A stretch of DNA of 64,000 bases from Kineococcus xinjiangensis (GCF_002934625.1 NZ_PTJD01000003.1:62001-126000); one strand, 5' to 3'. Numbered from the stretch's first letter, positions 34,708 through 44,864 are shown. The notes: generated from the sequence alone by a model not told the origin. Program-made: numbers and translations.

Positions 34708-35709
34708 TCACAGCTTGCGCAGCATCACCTTGCGCACCGAGTGGTCCGAGCCCTTCGTCAGGACCAGCGTCGCGCGGCTGCGCGTGGGCAGGACGTTCTC
34801 CACCAGGTTCGGCTCGTTGATGTCGTGCCAGATCTGCTGCGCCCGCGACACCGCCTCCGCGTCCGACAGCGACGCGTAGCGGTGGAAGTAGGACTCCGGG
34901 CGGCTGAACGCCGTCTGCCGCAGGCGCAGGAACCGCTCCGCGTACCAGTGCCGGACGTCCTCCGTGCGGGCGTCGACGTAGACGGAGAAGTCGAAGAAGT
35001 CGCTCACCGCGAGCCCCTGGCGCCCGTCCGCGCGCGCCCGCGGGGGCTGCAGCACGTTGAGGCCCTCGACGATGAGGACGTCCGGGCGGTTCACGACCGT
35101 CTCCGAGCCGGGGACGATGTCGTAGACCAGGTGGGAGTACACCGGCGCGCGCACCTCCGGCGCCCCCGACTTCACCGCCGTCAGGAACCGCAGCAGGGCG
35201 CGGCGGTCGTACGACTCCGGGAACCCCTTGCGCTGCATGAGGCCGCGCCGCTCCAGCTCGGCGTTCGGCAGCAGGAAGCCGTCGGTGGTGATGAGCTCCA
35301 CCCGCGGGGTCTCCGGCCAGTGCCGCAGCAGCTCCCGCAGGATGCGCGCCGTCGTGGACTTGCCCACCGCCACCGACCCGGCGATGCCGATGACGAACGG
35401 GGTGCGGGCGGCGCTCTCGCCGAGGAAGGTGGTGGTGGCGTCGTGCAGGCCGCCGACCGCGTGCACGTACATCGTCAGCAGCCGGGACAGCGGGAGGTAG
35501 ACCTCCTCCACCTCCCGCACGTCGATGCGGTCGCCGAGACCCTGCAGGCGGGTCAGGTCCGAGGCGGTGAGGGTCATCGGCGTCGAGGCCCGCAGCTGGC
35601 TCCACGCCTGCCGGTCGAGGACCACGTAGGGCGAGCGCGGCCCGTGGGCCTCCCGCGTGCCGGGGGTCCGGGGGATCCGCTCGTTCGTCGTCGAACCGGC
35701 AGAGGACAC
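34708..35709 (-). CDS. coaA: Pantothenate kinase, type I
   Basis: 333-residue P-loop kinase catalysing the first step of coenzyme A synthesis. The Walker A motif is GSVAVGKST at residues 111-119. The [10 protein letters not shown] segment, [11 protein letters not shown] and the EGLNVLQ segment are family signatures. The GTG start has TAGCGT six bases upstream and no ribosome site, so the mRNA is predicted to be leaderless. It diverges from glmS, sharing a 181-bp regulatory gap. Confidence 0.95.
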   Translation of the reverse strand: MSSAGSTTNERIPRTPGTREAHGPRSPYVVLDRQAWSQLRASTPMTLTASDLTRLQGLGDRIDVREVEEVYLPLSRLLTMYVHAVGGLHDATTTFLGESAARTPFVIGIAGSVAVGKSTTARILRELLRHWPETPRVELITTDGFLLPNAELERRGLMQRKGFPESYDRRALLRFLTAVKSGAPEVRAPVYSHLVYDIVPGSETVVNRPDVLIVEGLNVLQPPRARADGRQGLAVSDFFDFSVYVDARTEDVRHWYAERFLRLRQTAFSRPESYFHRYASLSDAEAVSRAQQIWHDINEPNLVENVLPTRSRATLVLTKGSDHSVRKVMLRKL

Positions 35710-35715
35710 GCCCGC

Positions 35716-35721
35716 ACGCTA
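35716..35721 (-). promoter_or_regulatory. -10 element for leaderless coaA
   Basis: TAGCGT on the minus strand, 6 nt before the coaA GTG. No good -35 is seen. Confidence 0.5.
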
Positions 35722-35876
35722 CCCGCTGCGGCCCGGGGCGTCCGCAGGCCGCCCCGGGCGCGGGACCGTCCCGCCGGGCGGCCGCGTCCCCTGCCCGGTC
35801 CAGCCGGGAGCGGACCGACCGGGTGGTCCGGGCGCGCCGCGGCGGGTTCCTGCAGGGGGGTGCCGCGACGGCGCCG

Positions 35877-35882
35877 TAGGCT
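35877..35882 (+). promoter_or_regulatory. -10 element for probable leaderless glmS
   Basis: TAGGCT, 8 nt before the glmS ATG, with no Shine-Dalgarno sequence between. No good -35 is seen. Confidence 0.5.
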
Positions 35883-35890
35883 CGAGAGCC

Positions 35891-37783
35891 ATGTGCGGCA
35901 TCGTGGGCTTCGTCGGGACCCCTCCCTCCAGCAGCGCCCCGGTGGGCGACCACCCCGACGGTGCGGGCGTCGTCCTCGACGGCCTGCGCCGCCTGGAGTA
36001 CCGCGGCTACGACTCCGCGGGCATCGCCGTCCTCGCCGACGGCGCGTCCGGCGCCGGCATCGCCGTGCGCAAGCGCGCGGGCAAGCTGGCGAACCTGGAG
36101 AAGTGCCTCGCCGACGACCCGCTGCCGCCCTCGGCCACCGCCGTCGGGCACACCCGCTGGGCCACCCACGGCGCCCCGACGGACGAGAACGCCCACCCGC
36201 ACCTGGACGCCACCGGCCGGGTCGCGGTGATCCACAACGGCATCGTGGAGAACTTCGCCGGGCTGAAGGCCGAGCTGCTCGCCGACGGCGTGGTCTTCGC
36301 CAGCGAGACCGACACCGAGGTCGTCGCGCACCTGCTCGGCCGCGCGCACGAGGAGACCGGCGACCTCACCGAGGCGATGCTGCAGGTCTGCCGCCGCCTC
36401 GAGGGCGCCTTCACGCTGCTCGCCGTGCACGCAGGCACCCCCGGCACCATCGTCGGCGCGCGCCGCAACTCCCCGCTGGTGGTGGGGCTGGGCGAGGGCG
36501 CCAACTACCTCGGCTCGGACGTGACGGCGTTCATCTCCTCCACCCGCGAGGCCATGGAGCTCGGCCAGGACCAGGTGGTGACCATCACGGCGGACGACGT
36601 CGAGGTGCGCTGCTTCGACGGCTCGCCCGCGCAGGGGCGCCGCTTCCACGTGGACTGGGACGCGGCCGCTGCGGAGAAGGGCGGCTACCCGTCCTTCATG
36701 GCCAAGGAGATCCACGACCAGCCGCGCGCCATCGCCGACACCCTGCTGGGGCGCACCGACGCCGCCGGGCACCTCGTCCTCGACGAGATGAAGCTCGACG
36801 AGTCGGAGCTGCGCAGCATCGACAAGATCGTTGTGATCTCCTGCGGGACGTCGGCCTACGCCGGGCAGGTCGCGAAGTACGCGGTCGAGCACTGGTGCCG
36901 CATCCCGGTGGAGGTCGAGTACGCCCACGAGTTCCGCTACCGCGACCCCGTGGTGAACCAGCGCACCCTCGTCGTGGCCATCTCGCAGTCCGGGGAGACG
37001 ATGGACACGATCATGGCCGTGCGCCACGCCCGCGAGCAGGGCGCCCGGGTGCTGGCCATCTGCAACACCCACGGCTCCACCATCCCCCGCGAGTCCGACG
37101 CGGCGCTCTACACCCACGCCGGCCCCGAGATCGCCGTCGCCTCCACCAAGGCGTTCCTCGCCCAGATCACCGCCTGCTACCTGCTCGGCCTCTACCTGGC
37201 GCAGATCCGCGGCAACAAGTACGCCGACGAGATCGCCGACGTCCTGCAGCAGCTGCACGAGGTCCCCGCCAAGGTGCAGGAGGTCCTCGACGGCCTGGAG
37301 CAGGTGCGCGCCCTCGCCCGCTCCATGGCGGACACCCGCTCGGTGCTCTTCCTGGGCCGCCACGTCGGCTACCCGGTGGCCATGGAGGGGGCGCTGAAGC
37401 TGAAGGAGCTGGCCTACATCCACGCCGAGGGGTTCGCGGCGGGGGAGCTCAAGCACGGGCCCATCGCCCTCATCGAGCCCGGGCAGCCGGTGTTCGTGGT
37501 CGTGCCCTCCCCGCGCGGGCGCGACTCCCTGCACGCCAAGATCGTCTCCAACATCCAGGAGATCCGGGCCCGCGGCGCCCGCACCATCGTCATCGCGGAG
37601 GACGGCGACACGGACGTGGAGCCCTACGCGGACACCGTCCTGCGGGTGCCGCAGACCTCCACCCTGCTCTCGCCGCTGCTGACGATCGTGCCGCTGCAGG
37701 TCTTCGCGTGCGAGCTGGCCACCGCCAAGGGCCTCGACGTGGACCAGCCGCGCAACCTGGCGAAGTCCGTCACGGTGGAGTGA
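35891..37783 (+). CDS. glmS: Glutamine:fructose-6-phosphate aminotransferase (isomerizing)
   Basis: 630-residue enzyme making glucosamine-6-phosphate. Cys2, exposed after Met removal, is the glutaminase nucleophile (MCGIVGFVG). GYDSAGIAV and GHTRWATHG mark the glutaminase domain, and CGTSAYAG and SQSGETMDT the first SIS domain of the isomerase half. It ends in the canonical [13 protein letters not shown] 35891 is certain because of the needed Cys2. It feeds glmM, encoded upstream. Confidence 0.97.
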   Translation: MCGIVGFVGTPPSSSAPVGDHPDGAGVVLDGLRRLEYRGYDSAGIAVLADGASGAGIAVRKRAGKLANLEKCLADDPLPPSATAVGHTRWATHGAPTDENAHPHLDATGRVAVIHNGIVENFAGLKAELLADGVVFASETDTEVVAHLLGRAHEETGDLTEAMLQVCRRLEGAFTLLAVHAGTPGTIVGARRNSPLVVGLGEGANYLGSDVTAFISSTREAMELGQDQVVTITADDVEVRCFDGSPAQGRRFHVDWDAAAAEKGGYPSFMAKEIHDQPRAIADTLLGRTDAAGHLVLDEMKLDESELRSIDKIVVISCGTSAYAGQVAKYAVEHWCRIPVEVEYAHEFRYRDPVVNQRTLVVAISQSGETMDTIMAVRHAREQGARVLAICNTHGSTIPRESDAALYTHAGPEIAVASTKAFLAQITACYLLGLYLAQIRGNKYADEIADVLQQLHEVPAKVQEVLDGLEQVRALARSMADTRSVLFLGRHVGYPVAMEGALKLKELAYIHAEGFAAGELKHGPIALIEPGQPVFVVVPSPRGRDSLHAKIVSNIQEIRARGARTIVIAEDGDTDVEPYADTVLRVPQTSTLLSPLLTIVPLQVFACELATAKGLDVDQPRNLAKSVTVE

Positions 37784-37944
37784 GCGCCCGCGGCGGGGCC
37801 GCAGCCGTGGAACCCCGCGGCGGGGGCGCGGCCGGGAACCCCGGCGCAGGCGCTTCCGGGAACGCGTGCGCCACCCCCGCCGATCCGGGCGGGAGCGCCC
37901 GTGCCACGCTGGCAGCGCCCGGGTGCCGTGCGGAGGGGTGGCCA

Positions 37945-38298
37945 GTGATCGTCGGAGTGGGGATCGACGTCGTCGACATCGCGCGCTTCGTGCGCCAGGT
38001 CGAGCGGACCCCCCGGCTCGTGGACCGCCTGTTCGGCGACGGCGAGCGGGGACTGCCCGCGGCGTCGCTGGCGGCGCGCTTCGCTGCCAAGGAGGCCGTC
38101 GCCAAGGCGCTCGGCGCCCCCGTGGGCCTGCGCTGGACCGACGTCGTCGTCGTCCGCGAGGACGGCGGGCGCCCGCGGGTCGAGGTCAGCGGGACCGTCG
38201 CCGCGCGCGCCGCGGAACTGGGCGTGGAACGCTTCCACCTGTCCCTCTCGCACGACGCGGGGATCGCCTCGGCGATGGTGGTCGCCGAGGGCGCCTGA
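37945..38298 (+). CDS. acpS: Holo-acyl-carrier-protein synthase
   Basis: 117-residue phosphopantetheinyl transferase that activates acyl carrier protein with coenzyme A. Magnesium ligands Asp8 (GIDVVDI) and Glu50 ([12 protein letters not shown]) are present, with [13 protein letters not shown] near the end. GTG after CGGAGGGG. The neighbourhood acpS-nnr-alr is common in actinobacteria. The 161-bp gap behind glmS is very GC-rich with no coding signal. Confidence 0.94.
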   Translation: MIVGVGIDVVDIARFVRQVERTPRLVDRLFGDGERGLPAASLAARFAAKEAVAKALGAPVGLRWTDVVVVREDGGRPRVEVSGTVAARAAELGVERFHLSLSHDAGIASAMVVAEGA

Positions 38299-38357
38299 GA
38301 CCTGCGGGGCCCCGCGCCGGACGTCCCCGCCGACCGGATCGACGGGAGCCGCCCACC

Positions 38358-39872
38358 GTGATCGTTTCCCACTGCGCCGCCGACGTGCGCGCCGCCGAGG
38401 CCGCCGTCCTCGCCGCCCTGCCCGACGGGGCGCTCATGGACCGCGCCGCCGCCGCGCTCGCCACCGCGTGCACGCAGGAGCTGCGCCGCAGCACCGGCGG
38501 GGTCTACGGCCGCAGCGCCGTCCTGCTCACCGGCGCCGGGGACAACGGCGGCGACGCCCTCCTCGCCGGCGCCCTCCTCGCCCGCCGCGGGGTGCGGGTC
38601 CTCGCGCTGACCACGGCGGAGCGGGCGCACGCCCGGGGGACGGCGGCGCTCCTCGCGGCCGGCGGGGGGGTGCGCCCCTACGGTCGCGACGGCGCCGAGC
38701 ACTGCCTGGCCGCGGACCTGCTCGTGGACGGCATCGCCGGCCTCGGCGGGCGCGGCGGGCTGCGCGCCCCGCTGGACGTGCTCCCCGCCCGCCTCGCCGC
38801 GGCCGGGCGCGCGGGCCGCGGCCGGCCCGTCGTCGTCGCCGTGGACCTGCCCAGCGGCGTGGACGCCGACACCGGCGCCGTGGACGGGCCCGTCCTGCCC
38901 GCCGACCGCACCGTCACGTTCGGCACCGCCAAGCCCGGGCTGCTGCTGCCCCCGGCGTGCACCCGCACCGGCCGCCTCGACGTGGTCGACATCGGCCTCG
39001 GCGCCCACCTGCCCGCGCCGGCGGCCGTGCGCGTGGAGGAGGCCGACGTGGCCCTGCGCTGGCGCCGCCCCACCGCCGGCGACGACAAGTACTCCCGCGG
39101 GGTCGTGGGCGTGGTGGCGGGCGGCGCGGACTACACCGGCGCCGCGCTGCTGGCCGTGGAGGGCGCCGTGCGCGCCGGTGCGGGCATGGTCCGCTACCTC
39201 GGGCCGCAGCACCCCACGGAGCTCGTCCGGCAGCGCCGCCCCGAGGTCGTCCCCGGGCCGGGGCGGGTGCAGGCGTGGGTGCTCGGGCCCGGCGTGGACC
39301 CCGACGACGCCGAGCAGGGCCGCCGGGTCCGCGAGGCGCTGGAGTCGGGGGAGCCCGCGGTGGTCGACGCCGGGGCGCTGCCCGCCCTGCCGCGGCGCAG
39401 CGACCCCACGCGCGTCCTCACCCCGCACGCCGGGGAGCTGGCGCGGCTGCTGTCCGCCCGCGGCCGCGAGGTGGAGCGGGCGGCGGTGGAGGCCGACCCG
39501 GTCGGGCACGCCCGCGCCGCGGCGGAGCTGACCGGCGCCACGGTGCTCCTCAAGGGCGCCACCACCGTCGTCGTCGGCTGCGACGGCGTCGTGCGCACCG
39601 CCGCCTCGGCCCCGGCGTGGCTGGGCACCGCGGGCGCCGGTGACGTCCTGGCGGGGATCCTCGGGGCGGTGCTCGCCGCACGGGCGGAGGACGTGCAGGC
39701 CGAGCCGGAGCTGGCCGCCACCCTCGCCGCCGACGCCGCCGTCGTGCACGGCTGGGCGGCGAGCCTGGCCAGCGCCTCCGGCCCGGTGGCGGCGCTCGAC
39801 GTGGCCGAGGCGGTGCCCGCGGCGCTGACGAGCCTGCCGGGCTGGCACGAGGCCGACGCCGCCGCCTGGTGA
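38358..39872 (+). CDS. nnr: Bifunctional NAD(P)HX epimerase/dehydratase
   Basis: 504-residue metabolite-repair enzyme that epimerises and dehydrates damaged NAD(P)HX. The N-terminal YjeF domain (residues 1 to about 215) has TGAGDNGGDALLAGALLARRG and VAVDLPSGVDADTG. The C-terminal ribokinase-like dehydratase domain (about 225-500) has GDDKYSRGVVGVVAGG, LTPHAGELARLL and GTAGAGDVLAG near residue 424. The GTG start has no convincing ribosome site. Confidence 0.92.
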   Translation: MIVSHCAADVRAAEAAVLAALPDGALMDRAAAALATACTQELRRSTGGVYGRSAVLLTGAGDNGGDALLAGALLARRGVRVLALTTAERAHARGTAALLAAGGGVRPYGRDGAEHCLAADLLVDGIAGLGGRGGLRAPLDVLPARLAAAGRAGRGRPVVVAVDLPSGVDADTGAVDGPVLPADRTVTFGTAKPGLLLPPACTRTGRLDVVDIGLGAHLPAPAAVRVEEADVALRWRRPTAGDDKYSRGVVGVVAGGADYTGAALLAVEGAVRAGAGMVRYLGPQHPTELVRQRRPEVVPGPGRVQAWVLGPGVDPDDAEQGRRVREALESGEPAVVDAGALPALPRRSDPTRVLTPHAGELARLLSARGREVERAAVEADPVGHARAAAELTGATVLLKGATTVVVGCDGVVRTAASAPAWLGTAGAGDVLAGILGAVLAARAEDVQAEPELAATLAADAAVVHGWAASLASASGPVAALDVAEAVPAALTSLPGWHEADAAAW

Positions 39873-39937
39873 CCGCCCGCGGCGACGGGCACCACCCGGA
39901 CGCCGCCGGGTGCGAGGCCCGGGGCGGGGTGCGCGGG

Positions 39938-39943
39938 TAGGGT
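39938..39943 (+). promoter_or_regulatory. -10 element for leaderless alr
   Basis: TAGGGT exactly 6 nt before the alr GTG, and no ribosome site between. No -35 match. Confidence 0.5.
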
Positions 39944-39949
39944 CGGACG

Positions 39950-41137
39950 GTGGCAGAGAACCCCTCACCGGCCCCGGCCGGCGAGCACTTCGCGGAGGTG
40001 GTCGTCGACGTGGCGGCCGTGCGCGCCAACGCGGCCGCCCTGCGCGAGAGGGTCGCCCCCGCCGCCCTGATGGCCGTCGTCAAGGCCGACGCCTACGGCC
40101 ACGGCCTGCTGCCCTGCGCCCGGGCCGCGCTCGAGGGCGGCGCCACGTGGCTCGGCGTCGCCCAGCCCGCGGAGGCCCTCGCGCTGCGCGCCGCGGGCAT
40201 CGAGGCGCCCCTGCTGACGTGGCTGTACCCGCCGGGCGGCGACCTGGAGCCCCTGGTGCGCGCCCGCGTCGACGTCTCGGTGTCCTCGCAGTGGGCGCTG
40301 GAGGAGGTGGTCGCCGCCGCCCGCGCCGCCGGGGCCACGGCCCGCGTCCACCTCAAGGCCGACACCGGCCTGTGCCGGGGCGGCGCCTCCCGCCAGGAGT
40401 GGCCGGACCTGGTCCGGGCGAGCGCCAAGCACGCGGCCGAGGGCGCCGTGCACGTGGTGGGGGTGTGGTCCCACCTGGCCTCCAGCGACGTGCCCGCGGA
40501 CGCGGCGAACGCGGAGCAGGTGGCCGCGTTCGAGGAGGCGCTGGGCGTGGCCGCCGCGCACGGGGTCGAACCGGAGGTGCGCCACCTCGCCAACTCCGCC
40601 GCGACCCTGACGAACCCCGCGTCGCACTACGACCTGGTGCGCTGCGGGCTGGCCCTCTACGGCCTCACGCCGGTTCCCGACCTCGCCGCCCCGGCGGACC
40701 TCGGCCTCGTCCCCGCGATGACGCTGAGCGCGTTCCTGGCGCTCGTGAAGCGGGTGCCGGCCGGCAGTCGGGTCTCCTACGGCGGCACGTACACGACGCG
40801 GACCGACACCACCCTGGGCCTGGTGCCCCTCGGCTACGCCGACGGCGTCCCCCGCTCCGCCTCCGGGTCCGGTCCGGTCCTCGTCGCCGGCCGGCGCCGC
40901 AACGTCGCCGGCCGCGTCTGCATGGACCAGTTCGTCGTCGACCTCGGGTCCGGGCCCGACGCGGTGGCGGCAGCGGCCGGGGACCGCGCCGTCCTCTTCG
41001 GCCCCGGTGCCGCCGCCGGCCGCCCGCAGGAGCCCACCGCGCAGGACTGGGCCGAGGCCGCCGGCACGATCTCCTACGAGATCGTCAGCCGCCTCGGGGC
41101 GCGGGTGCCCCGCCGCTGGACGGGGGAGCGGGCGTGA
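39950..41137 (+). CDS. alr: Alanine racemase
   Basis: 395-residue PLP enzyme supplying D-alanine for peptidoglycan. PLP-binding Lys45 lies in AVVKADAYGHG and the second catalytic residue Tyr277 in SRVSYGGTY. The C-terminal beta domain shows NVAGRVCMDQFVVDLG. It is the first gene of a run alr-hydrolase-hydrolase-tsaE with 4-nt overlaps. Confidence 0.96.
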   Translation: MAENPSPAPAGEHFAEVVVDVAAVRANAAALRERVAPAALMAVVKADAYGHGLLPCARAALEGGATWLGVAQPAEALALRAAGIEAPLLTWLYPPGGDLEPLVRARVDVSVSSQWALEEVVAAARAAGATARVHLKADTGLCRGGASRQEWPDLVRASAKHAAEGAVHVVGVWSHLASSDVPADAANAEQVAAFEEALGVAAAHGVEPEVRHLANSAATLTNPASHYDLVRCGLALYGLTPVPDLAAPADLGLVPAMTLSAFLALVKRVPAGSRVSYGGTYTTRTDTTLGLVPLGYADGVPRSASGSGPVLVAGRRRNVAGRVCMDQFVVDLGSGPDAVAAAAGDRAVLFGPGAAAGRPQEPTAQDWAEAAGTISYEIVSRLGARVPRRWTGERA

Positions 41138-42222
41138 ACCGCCGGGGCCTGCTGCTGCGGCCCGAGCGGCCCCTGCGGGTGGAGCGCACCCCGCGGCGGG
41201 AGCCGCACCCCGCCCCCGCGTCCGCCGTCGGCTACGGCAGCCTCCGCGGGGAGGTCGTGCCGGTGCGCGCAAGTGACGGCACCGCCCTGCACGTGGAGGT
41301 GGACGAGGCGCCGGACGCCGCGCCCGACGCCCCCACCGTCGTCTTCGGCCACGGCTACGGGCTCAACCTCGACGCCTGGCACCACCAGCGCGCGGCGCTG
41401 CGCGGGCGCTACCGGCTCGTGCTGTGGGACCACCGCGGGCACGGCCGCTCCGCGCAGGGGCCGGCCGGCTCCGGCACCATCCAGCAGGTCGGCGACGACC
41501 TGCATCGCGTCCTCGCCGAGGTCGCCCCGCGGGGGCCCCTCGCCCTCGTCGGGCACTCCATGGGCGGCATGGCGATCATGGCGCTGGCCGCGGCGCACCC
41601 CGACCTCGTCACCGAGCGGGTGCGGGCGGTCGCCCTCGTCGCCACCAGCGCGGGGGGCCTGGCCGGCGTCGACCACGGCATCCCCGTCATCGGCCCCTGG
41701 GTCGCCCGGGCGGCGCCCTACGCCCTGGCCCTGGCCCTGCGCGGGTCGGGGCTCGTCGAGCGCGGCCGCCGGCTGACGGGGGAGGTGGAGCAGCGCCTCG
41801 TGCGGCGCTGGTCCTACGCGTCCCCGGTGCCGCAGGAGCTGTCCCGCTTCACCGCCGCCATGGTCACCTCCACCCGGCTGGAGGTCATCTCCGACTTCCT
41901 GCCCACCTTCTCCACCCACGACGAGCGGGAGGCGCTCGCGGCCCTGGCCGGGCGGGAGGTGCTCGTCCTCGCCGGCGAGCGCGACCTCATGACACCCGCC
42001 TCGCACAGCGCCGAGATCGCCGAGCTGCTGCCCGGCAGCAGGTTCGTGCTCGTGCGCTCCGCGGGGCACCTCCTCATGCTCGAGCACCCGGCCATCGTCA
42101 ACCCGCGGCTGCTGCGGCTGCTGGAACGGGCGTGCGGCCCCGGCCGCGGCGCCCCGGTGCCCGCCGAGGTCGTCTCGCCCGTGCTGCGGCAGCGGCGGCG
42201 CACCCCGAGGAGGCGACGGTGA
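41134..42222 (+). CDS. Alpha/beta-fold hydrolase
   Basis: 362-residue hydrolase. The oxyanion region is FGHGYGLNLDAWHHQ, the nucleophile is Ser142 in GHSMGGMA, the acid is probably the Asp in LAGERDLMTP, and the His lies in SAGHLLMLE. The gene sits between alr and tsaE as in many actinobacteria, where its substrate is not known. The basic C-terminus (RQRRRTPRRRR) is unusual. GTG overlaps the alr stop by 4 nt. Confidence 0.86.
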   Translation: MNRRGLLLRPERPLRVERTPRREPHPAPASAVGYGSLRGEVVPVRASDGTALHVEVDEAPDAAPDAPTVVFGHGYGLNLDAWHHQRAALRGRYRLVLWDHRGHGRSAQGPAGSGTIQQVGDDLHRVLAEVAPRGPLALVGHSMGGMAIMALAAAHPDLVTERVRAVALVATSAGGLAGVDHGIPVIGPWVARAAPYALALALRGSGLVERGRRLTGEVEQRLVRRWSYASPVPQELSRFTAAMVTSTRLEVISDFLPTFSTHDEREALAALAGREVLVLAGERDLMTPASHSAEIAELLPGSRFVLVRSAGHLLMLEHPAIVNPRLLRLLERACGPGRGAPVPAEVVSPVLRQRRRTPRRRR

Positions 42223-43034
42223 GCGCGGTCATGCCCGGTGCGGAACCGTTCGAGTTCCGCTCCGGCTCCGGGCGGGGCGTCCTGCTGTGCCACGGCTTCA
42301 CCGGCACCCCGCACAGCATGCGCGGCTGGGGCGAGGCCTTCGCCGCCGCCGGCTACGACGTGCTCTGCCCGCTGCTGCCCGGCCACGGCACCACCTGGCA
42401 GGAGATGAACCGCAGCACGTACGGGGACTGGGTGGCCGCGGCGGAGGCCGCGCTGGCCGCCCTGCGCGGGCGCAACTCCCGCATCGTGGTCGGGGGGCTG
42501 TCGATGGGCGGGTCGCTGGCCCTGCGCCTGGCGCAGCTGCACCCGGAGCAGGTCGACGCCCTGGTGCTGGCGAATCCGGCGGTGCTGCTGACGGATCCGC
42601 GGGTGCGCGCGCTGCCCCTCGTGCGGCGGCTGGTGCCGTCCCTGCGCGGCATCGCCAGCGACATCAAAGCGCCCGGCCGCACCGAGGTCGGCTACGACCG
42701 CACTCCGCTGCACGCCCTGCACTCGCAGCTGCGCGGCTGGCGGGAGGTGCGCGCCGACCTGCCACGGGTGCGCCAGCCGCTGCTGCTGGCGCGCACCGCC
42801 GTGGACCACGTCGTGCCCGCCGCCAGCAGCGCGGCGGTGCTCGCCGGGGTGTCCTCGACGGACGTGACGGAGATCGTGTACCGGGACAGCTACCACGTCC
42901 TGACCCTGGACAACGACGCCCCGGCGTTCTTCGCGGCGTCGGTGGCGTTCGCGGCGCGGGTGCTCGGGACGGTGCAGGACCAGGCGGTGCAGGACCGGAC
43001 GGTGCGGGACGGGACGGAGGAGGCGCAGCGGTGA
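42219..43034 (+). CDS. Carboxylesterase-type alpha/beta hydrolase
   Basis: 271-residue enzyme resembling Est30-type carboxylesterases: LLCHGFTGTPHSMRGWGEA, lid-type PLLPGHGTTWQEM, nucleophile Ser95 in GGLSMGGSLA, acid in AVDHVVP, and His in DSYHVLTLD. A short imperfect duplication near the 3' end encodes repeated VQD/VRD. It overlaps its neighbours by 4 nt on both sides, so it is part of the alr-tsaE transcription unit. Confidence 0.86.
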   Translation: MSAVMPGAEPFEFRSGSGRGVLLCHGFTGTPHSMRGWGEAFAAAGYDVLCPLLPGHGTTWQEMNRSTYGDWVAAAEAALAALRGRNSRIVVGGLSMGGSLALRLAQLHPEQVDALVLANPAVLLTDPRVRALPLVRRLVPSLRGIASDIKAPGRTEVGYDRTPLHALHSQLRGWREVRADLPRVRQPLLLARTAVDHVVPAASSAAVLAGVSSTDVTEIVYRDSYHVLTLDNDAPAFFAASVAFAARVLGTVQDQAVQDRTVRDGTEEAQR

Positions 43035-43588
43035 GCGGCGACGGCGACGGGACCACGTGCGAGGTGCCCACCGCGGAGGCGATGCGGGACCTGGGGCGCC
43101 GCCTCGCGGCGCGGGTGCGCGCCGGGGACCTGCTGGTGCTCTCCGGCGGCCTCGGGGCGGGGAAGACGACCTTCGTGCAGGGTCTCGCGGACGGCCTCGG
43201 CGTGCGCGGGCCGATCACCTCCCCGACGTTCGTCATCGCCCGCGTCCACCCCTCGCTGGTGGGCGGCCCGGCGCTCGTGCACGCCGACGCCTACCGGGTG
43301 GGCTCGCTGGGGGAGCTGGAGGACCTCGACCTCGACGCCTCCCTCGACGAGGCCGTCACCGTGGTCGAGTGGGGCGCGGGACTGGTGGAGGACCTGGCCG
43401 AGGCACGGCTGGAGCTGCATCTGCACCGCCGCACCGGCGGCGCGGCGTCCCCGCAGGACCCGCACGTGGAGGAGGCGGAGGTGGACGAACCGCGCCACGT
43501 CGTCCTGCGCGCCGTGGGCGCCCGCTGGGCCGATGTGGACCTCGGGGCGGTGGCCGCCGCGCCGTCCACCGCAGGAGGTGCCCGGTGA
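43031..43588 (+). CDS. tsaE: tRNA t6A biosynthesis ATPase TsaE
   Basis: 185-residue P-loop ATPase of the threonylcarbamoyladenosine pathway. Walker A GGLGAGKTT is at residues 39-47, with SPTFVI and HADAYRVGSLGELEDLDL following. It works with TsaB, encoded 23 bp downstream, and TsaD. TsaD is not encoded in this window. Confidence 0.93.
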   Translation: MSGDGDGTTCEVPTAEAMRDLGRRLAARVRAGDLLVLSGGLGAGKTTFVQGLADGLGVRGPITSPTFVIARVHPSLVGGPALVHADAYRVGSLGELEDLDLDASLDEAVTVVEWGAGLVEDLAEARLELHLHRRTGGAASPQDPHVEEAEVDEPRHVVLRAVGARWADVDLGAVAAAPSTAGGAR

Positions 43589-43599
43589 GGAACGCCGTC

Positions 43600-43605
43600 T
43601 AGGGT
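43600..43605 (+). promoter_or_regulatory. -10 element for leaderless tsaB
   Basis: TAGGGT exactly 6 nt before the tsaB GTG. It suggests an internal leaderless promoter inside the cluster. Confidence 0.45.
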
Positions 43606-43611
43606 CTGACC

Positions 43612-44301
43612 GTGCTCCTGCTCGCCCTCGACACCGCCACCGCCACCGCCACCGTCGCCCTCCACGACGGCGAGCGGGTGCTGGCCTCCCTGCGCGCCGC
43701 CGACGCCCGCAAGCACGCCGAGAACCTCGTGCCCGCTGTGCAGGCCGTCCTCGCCGAGACCGGCCGCGCCCGCCGCGACGTCACCGCGATCGCCGCCGGG
43801 GTGGGGCCGGGTCCGTTCACGGGCCTGCGCGTCGGGCTGGTCACGGCCCTCTCCCTCGGCATGGCCCTCGGAGTGGACGTGCACGGCGTCTGCTCCCTGG
43901 ACGCCCTCGCCGCCGAGGCGCTGGCCACGGGTGCCGTCGCCGAGGGCGAGGAGTTCGTCGTCGCCACCGACGCCCGCCGCCGCGAGGTGCACTCCGCCCG
44001 CTACGGCGGCTCCCCGCTGCGCCGCCTCACCGGCCCGCAGGTGGGCCCGGCCGCCGACGTGGAGCGTTCCGGGCTGCGTGTCGTCGGCAGCGGCGTGCCG
44101 CTCTACCCCGACGCGCTGGGACCCCGCCCGGGGCGCGCGGAGGACTCCGGGCCGCTGGACGTCGACGCCGCCCACCTCGCCGCCGTCGCCGCGGCCGCGC
44201 TGCGCGGGGAGGGGGGCTGGCAGCTGCTGCCGCCCGAGCCGCTGTACCTGCGCCGTCCCGACGCCGTCGAGCCGGGCGCCCGCAAGCGCGTCACCGCGTG
44301 A
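43612..44301 (+). CDS. tsaB: tRNA t6A biosynthesis protein TsaB
   Basis: 229-residue ASKHA-fold partner that activates TsaD. MLLLALDTATATATVALHDG and the central GVGPGPFTGLRVGL are diagnostic. In actinobacteria it is usually followed by rimI and tsaD; here rimI follows with a 4-nt overlap, but tsaD does not. Confidence 0.93.
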   Translation: MLLLALDTATATATVALHDGERVLASLRAADARKHAENLVPAVQAVLAETGRARRDVTAIAAGVGPGPFTGLRVGLVTALSLGMALGVDVHGVCSLDALAAEALATGAVAEGEEFVVATDARRREVHSARYGGSPLRRLTGPQVGPAADVERSGLRVVGSGVPLYPDALGPRPGRAEDSGPLDVDAAHLAAVAAAALRGEGGWQLLPPEPLYLRRPDAVEPGARKRVTA

Positions 44302-44753
44302 GCGCTGCACCGCCGGGGGTGGAGCTGCGGCCCCTGCGCTGGTGGGACCTGGACGCCGTCCTCGGGGCGGAGCGGGAGCTGTTCGGGCCGACGGCCTGGT
44401 CGGCGGAGTCGTTCTGGGCCGAGCTGGCCCAGCCCAACCGCCGCTACCTCGCGGCGGTGCGCGGGGAGGACCTGCTCGGCTACGGCGGGGTGATGGTCAA
44501 CGGCGCGGACGCCGACGTGCAGACGCTGGCCGTCGCACCGGCCGGGCAGCGGCAGGGCGTCGGCGCGGCGCTGCTGCAGGCCCTGGCGGGCATCGCGGCC
44601 GACCTCGGCGCGACGGTGCTGCTGCTCGAGGTCGCGGCGGGCAACGCGGCCGCGCTGCGGCTGTACGAGCGGTCGGGGTTCGAGCGCATCGCCCTGCGGC
44701 GGCGGTACTACCCCGACGGTGGCGACGCGGTCATCATGCGCCGCCGGCTCTGA
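44298..44753 (+). CDS. rimI: Ribosomal protein S18 alanine N-acetyltransferase
   Basis: 151-residue GNAT enzyme. Motif A is LAVAPAGQRQGVGAALLQAL and motif B VAAGNAAALRLYERSGFERI. Position after tsaB supports RimI rather than another GNAT. It ends in a 111-bp convergent gap facing cysH, in which only small GC hairpins are seen. Confidence 0.9.
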   Translation: MSAAPPGVELRPLRWWDLDAVLGAERELFGPTAWSAESFWAELAQPNRRYLAAVRGEDLLGYGGVMVNGADADVQTLAVAPAGQRQGVGAALLQALAGIAADLGATVLLLEVAAGNAAALRLYERSGFERIALRRRYYPDGGDAVIMRRRL

Positions 44754-44864
44754 CACCCCCGCGGAGGAACCCCCTCCGCCGCCGCAGGGGCGCTGCTCAC
44801 GACGGAGGGGGCCCGCCACGGAACCGCCGGGGACCCGCTGCGGGCCACCGGGGCGGACGGGGCG

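Noticed and set aside
37784-37944. Regulatory element in the glmS-acpS gap
   Set aside because: The stretch is extremely GC-rich with short repeats of GCGG and CCGG; no specific promoter, hairpin or ORF stood out.
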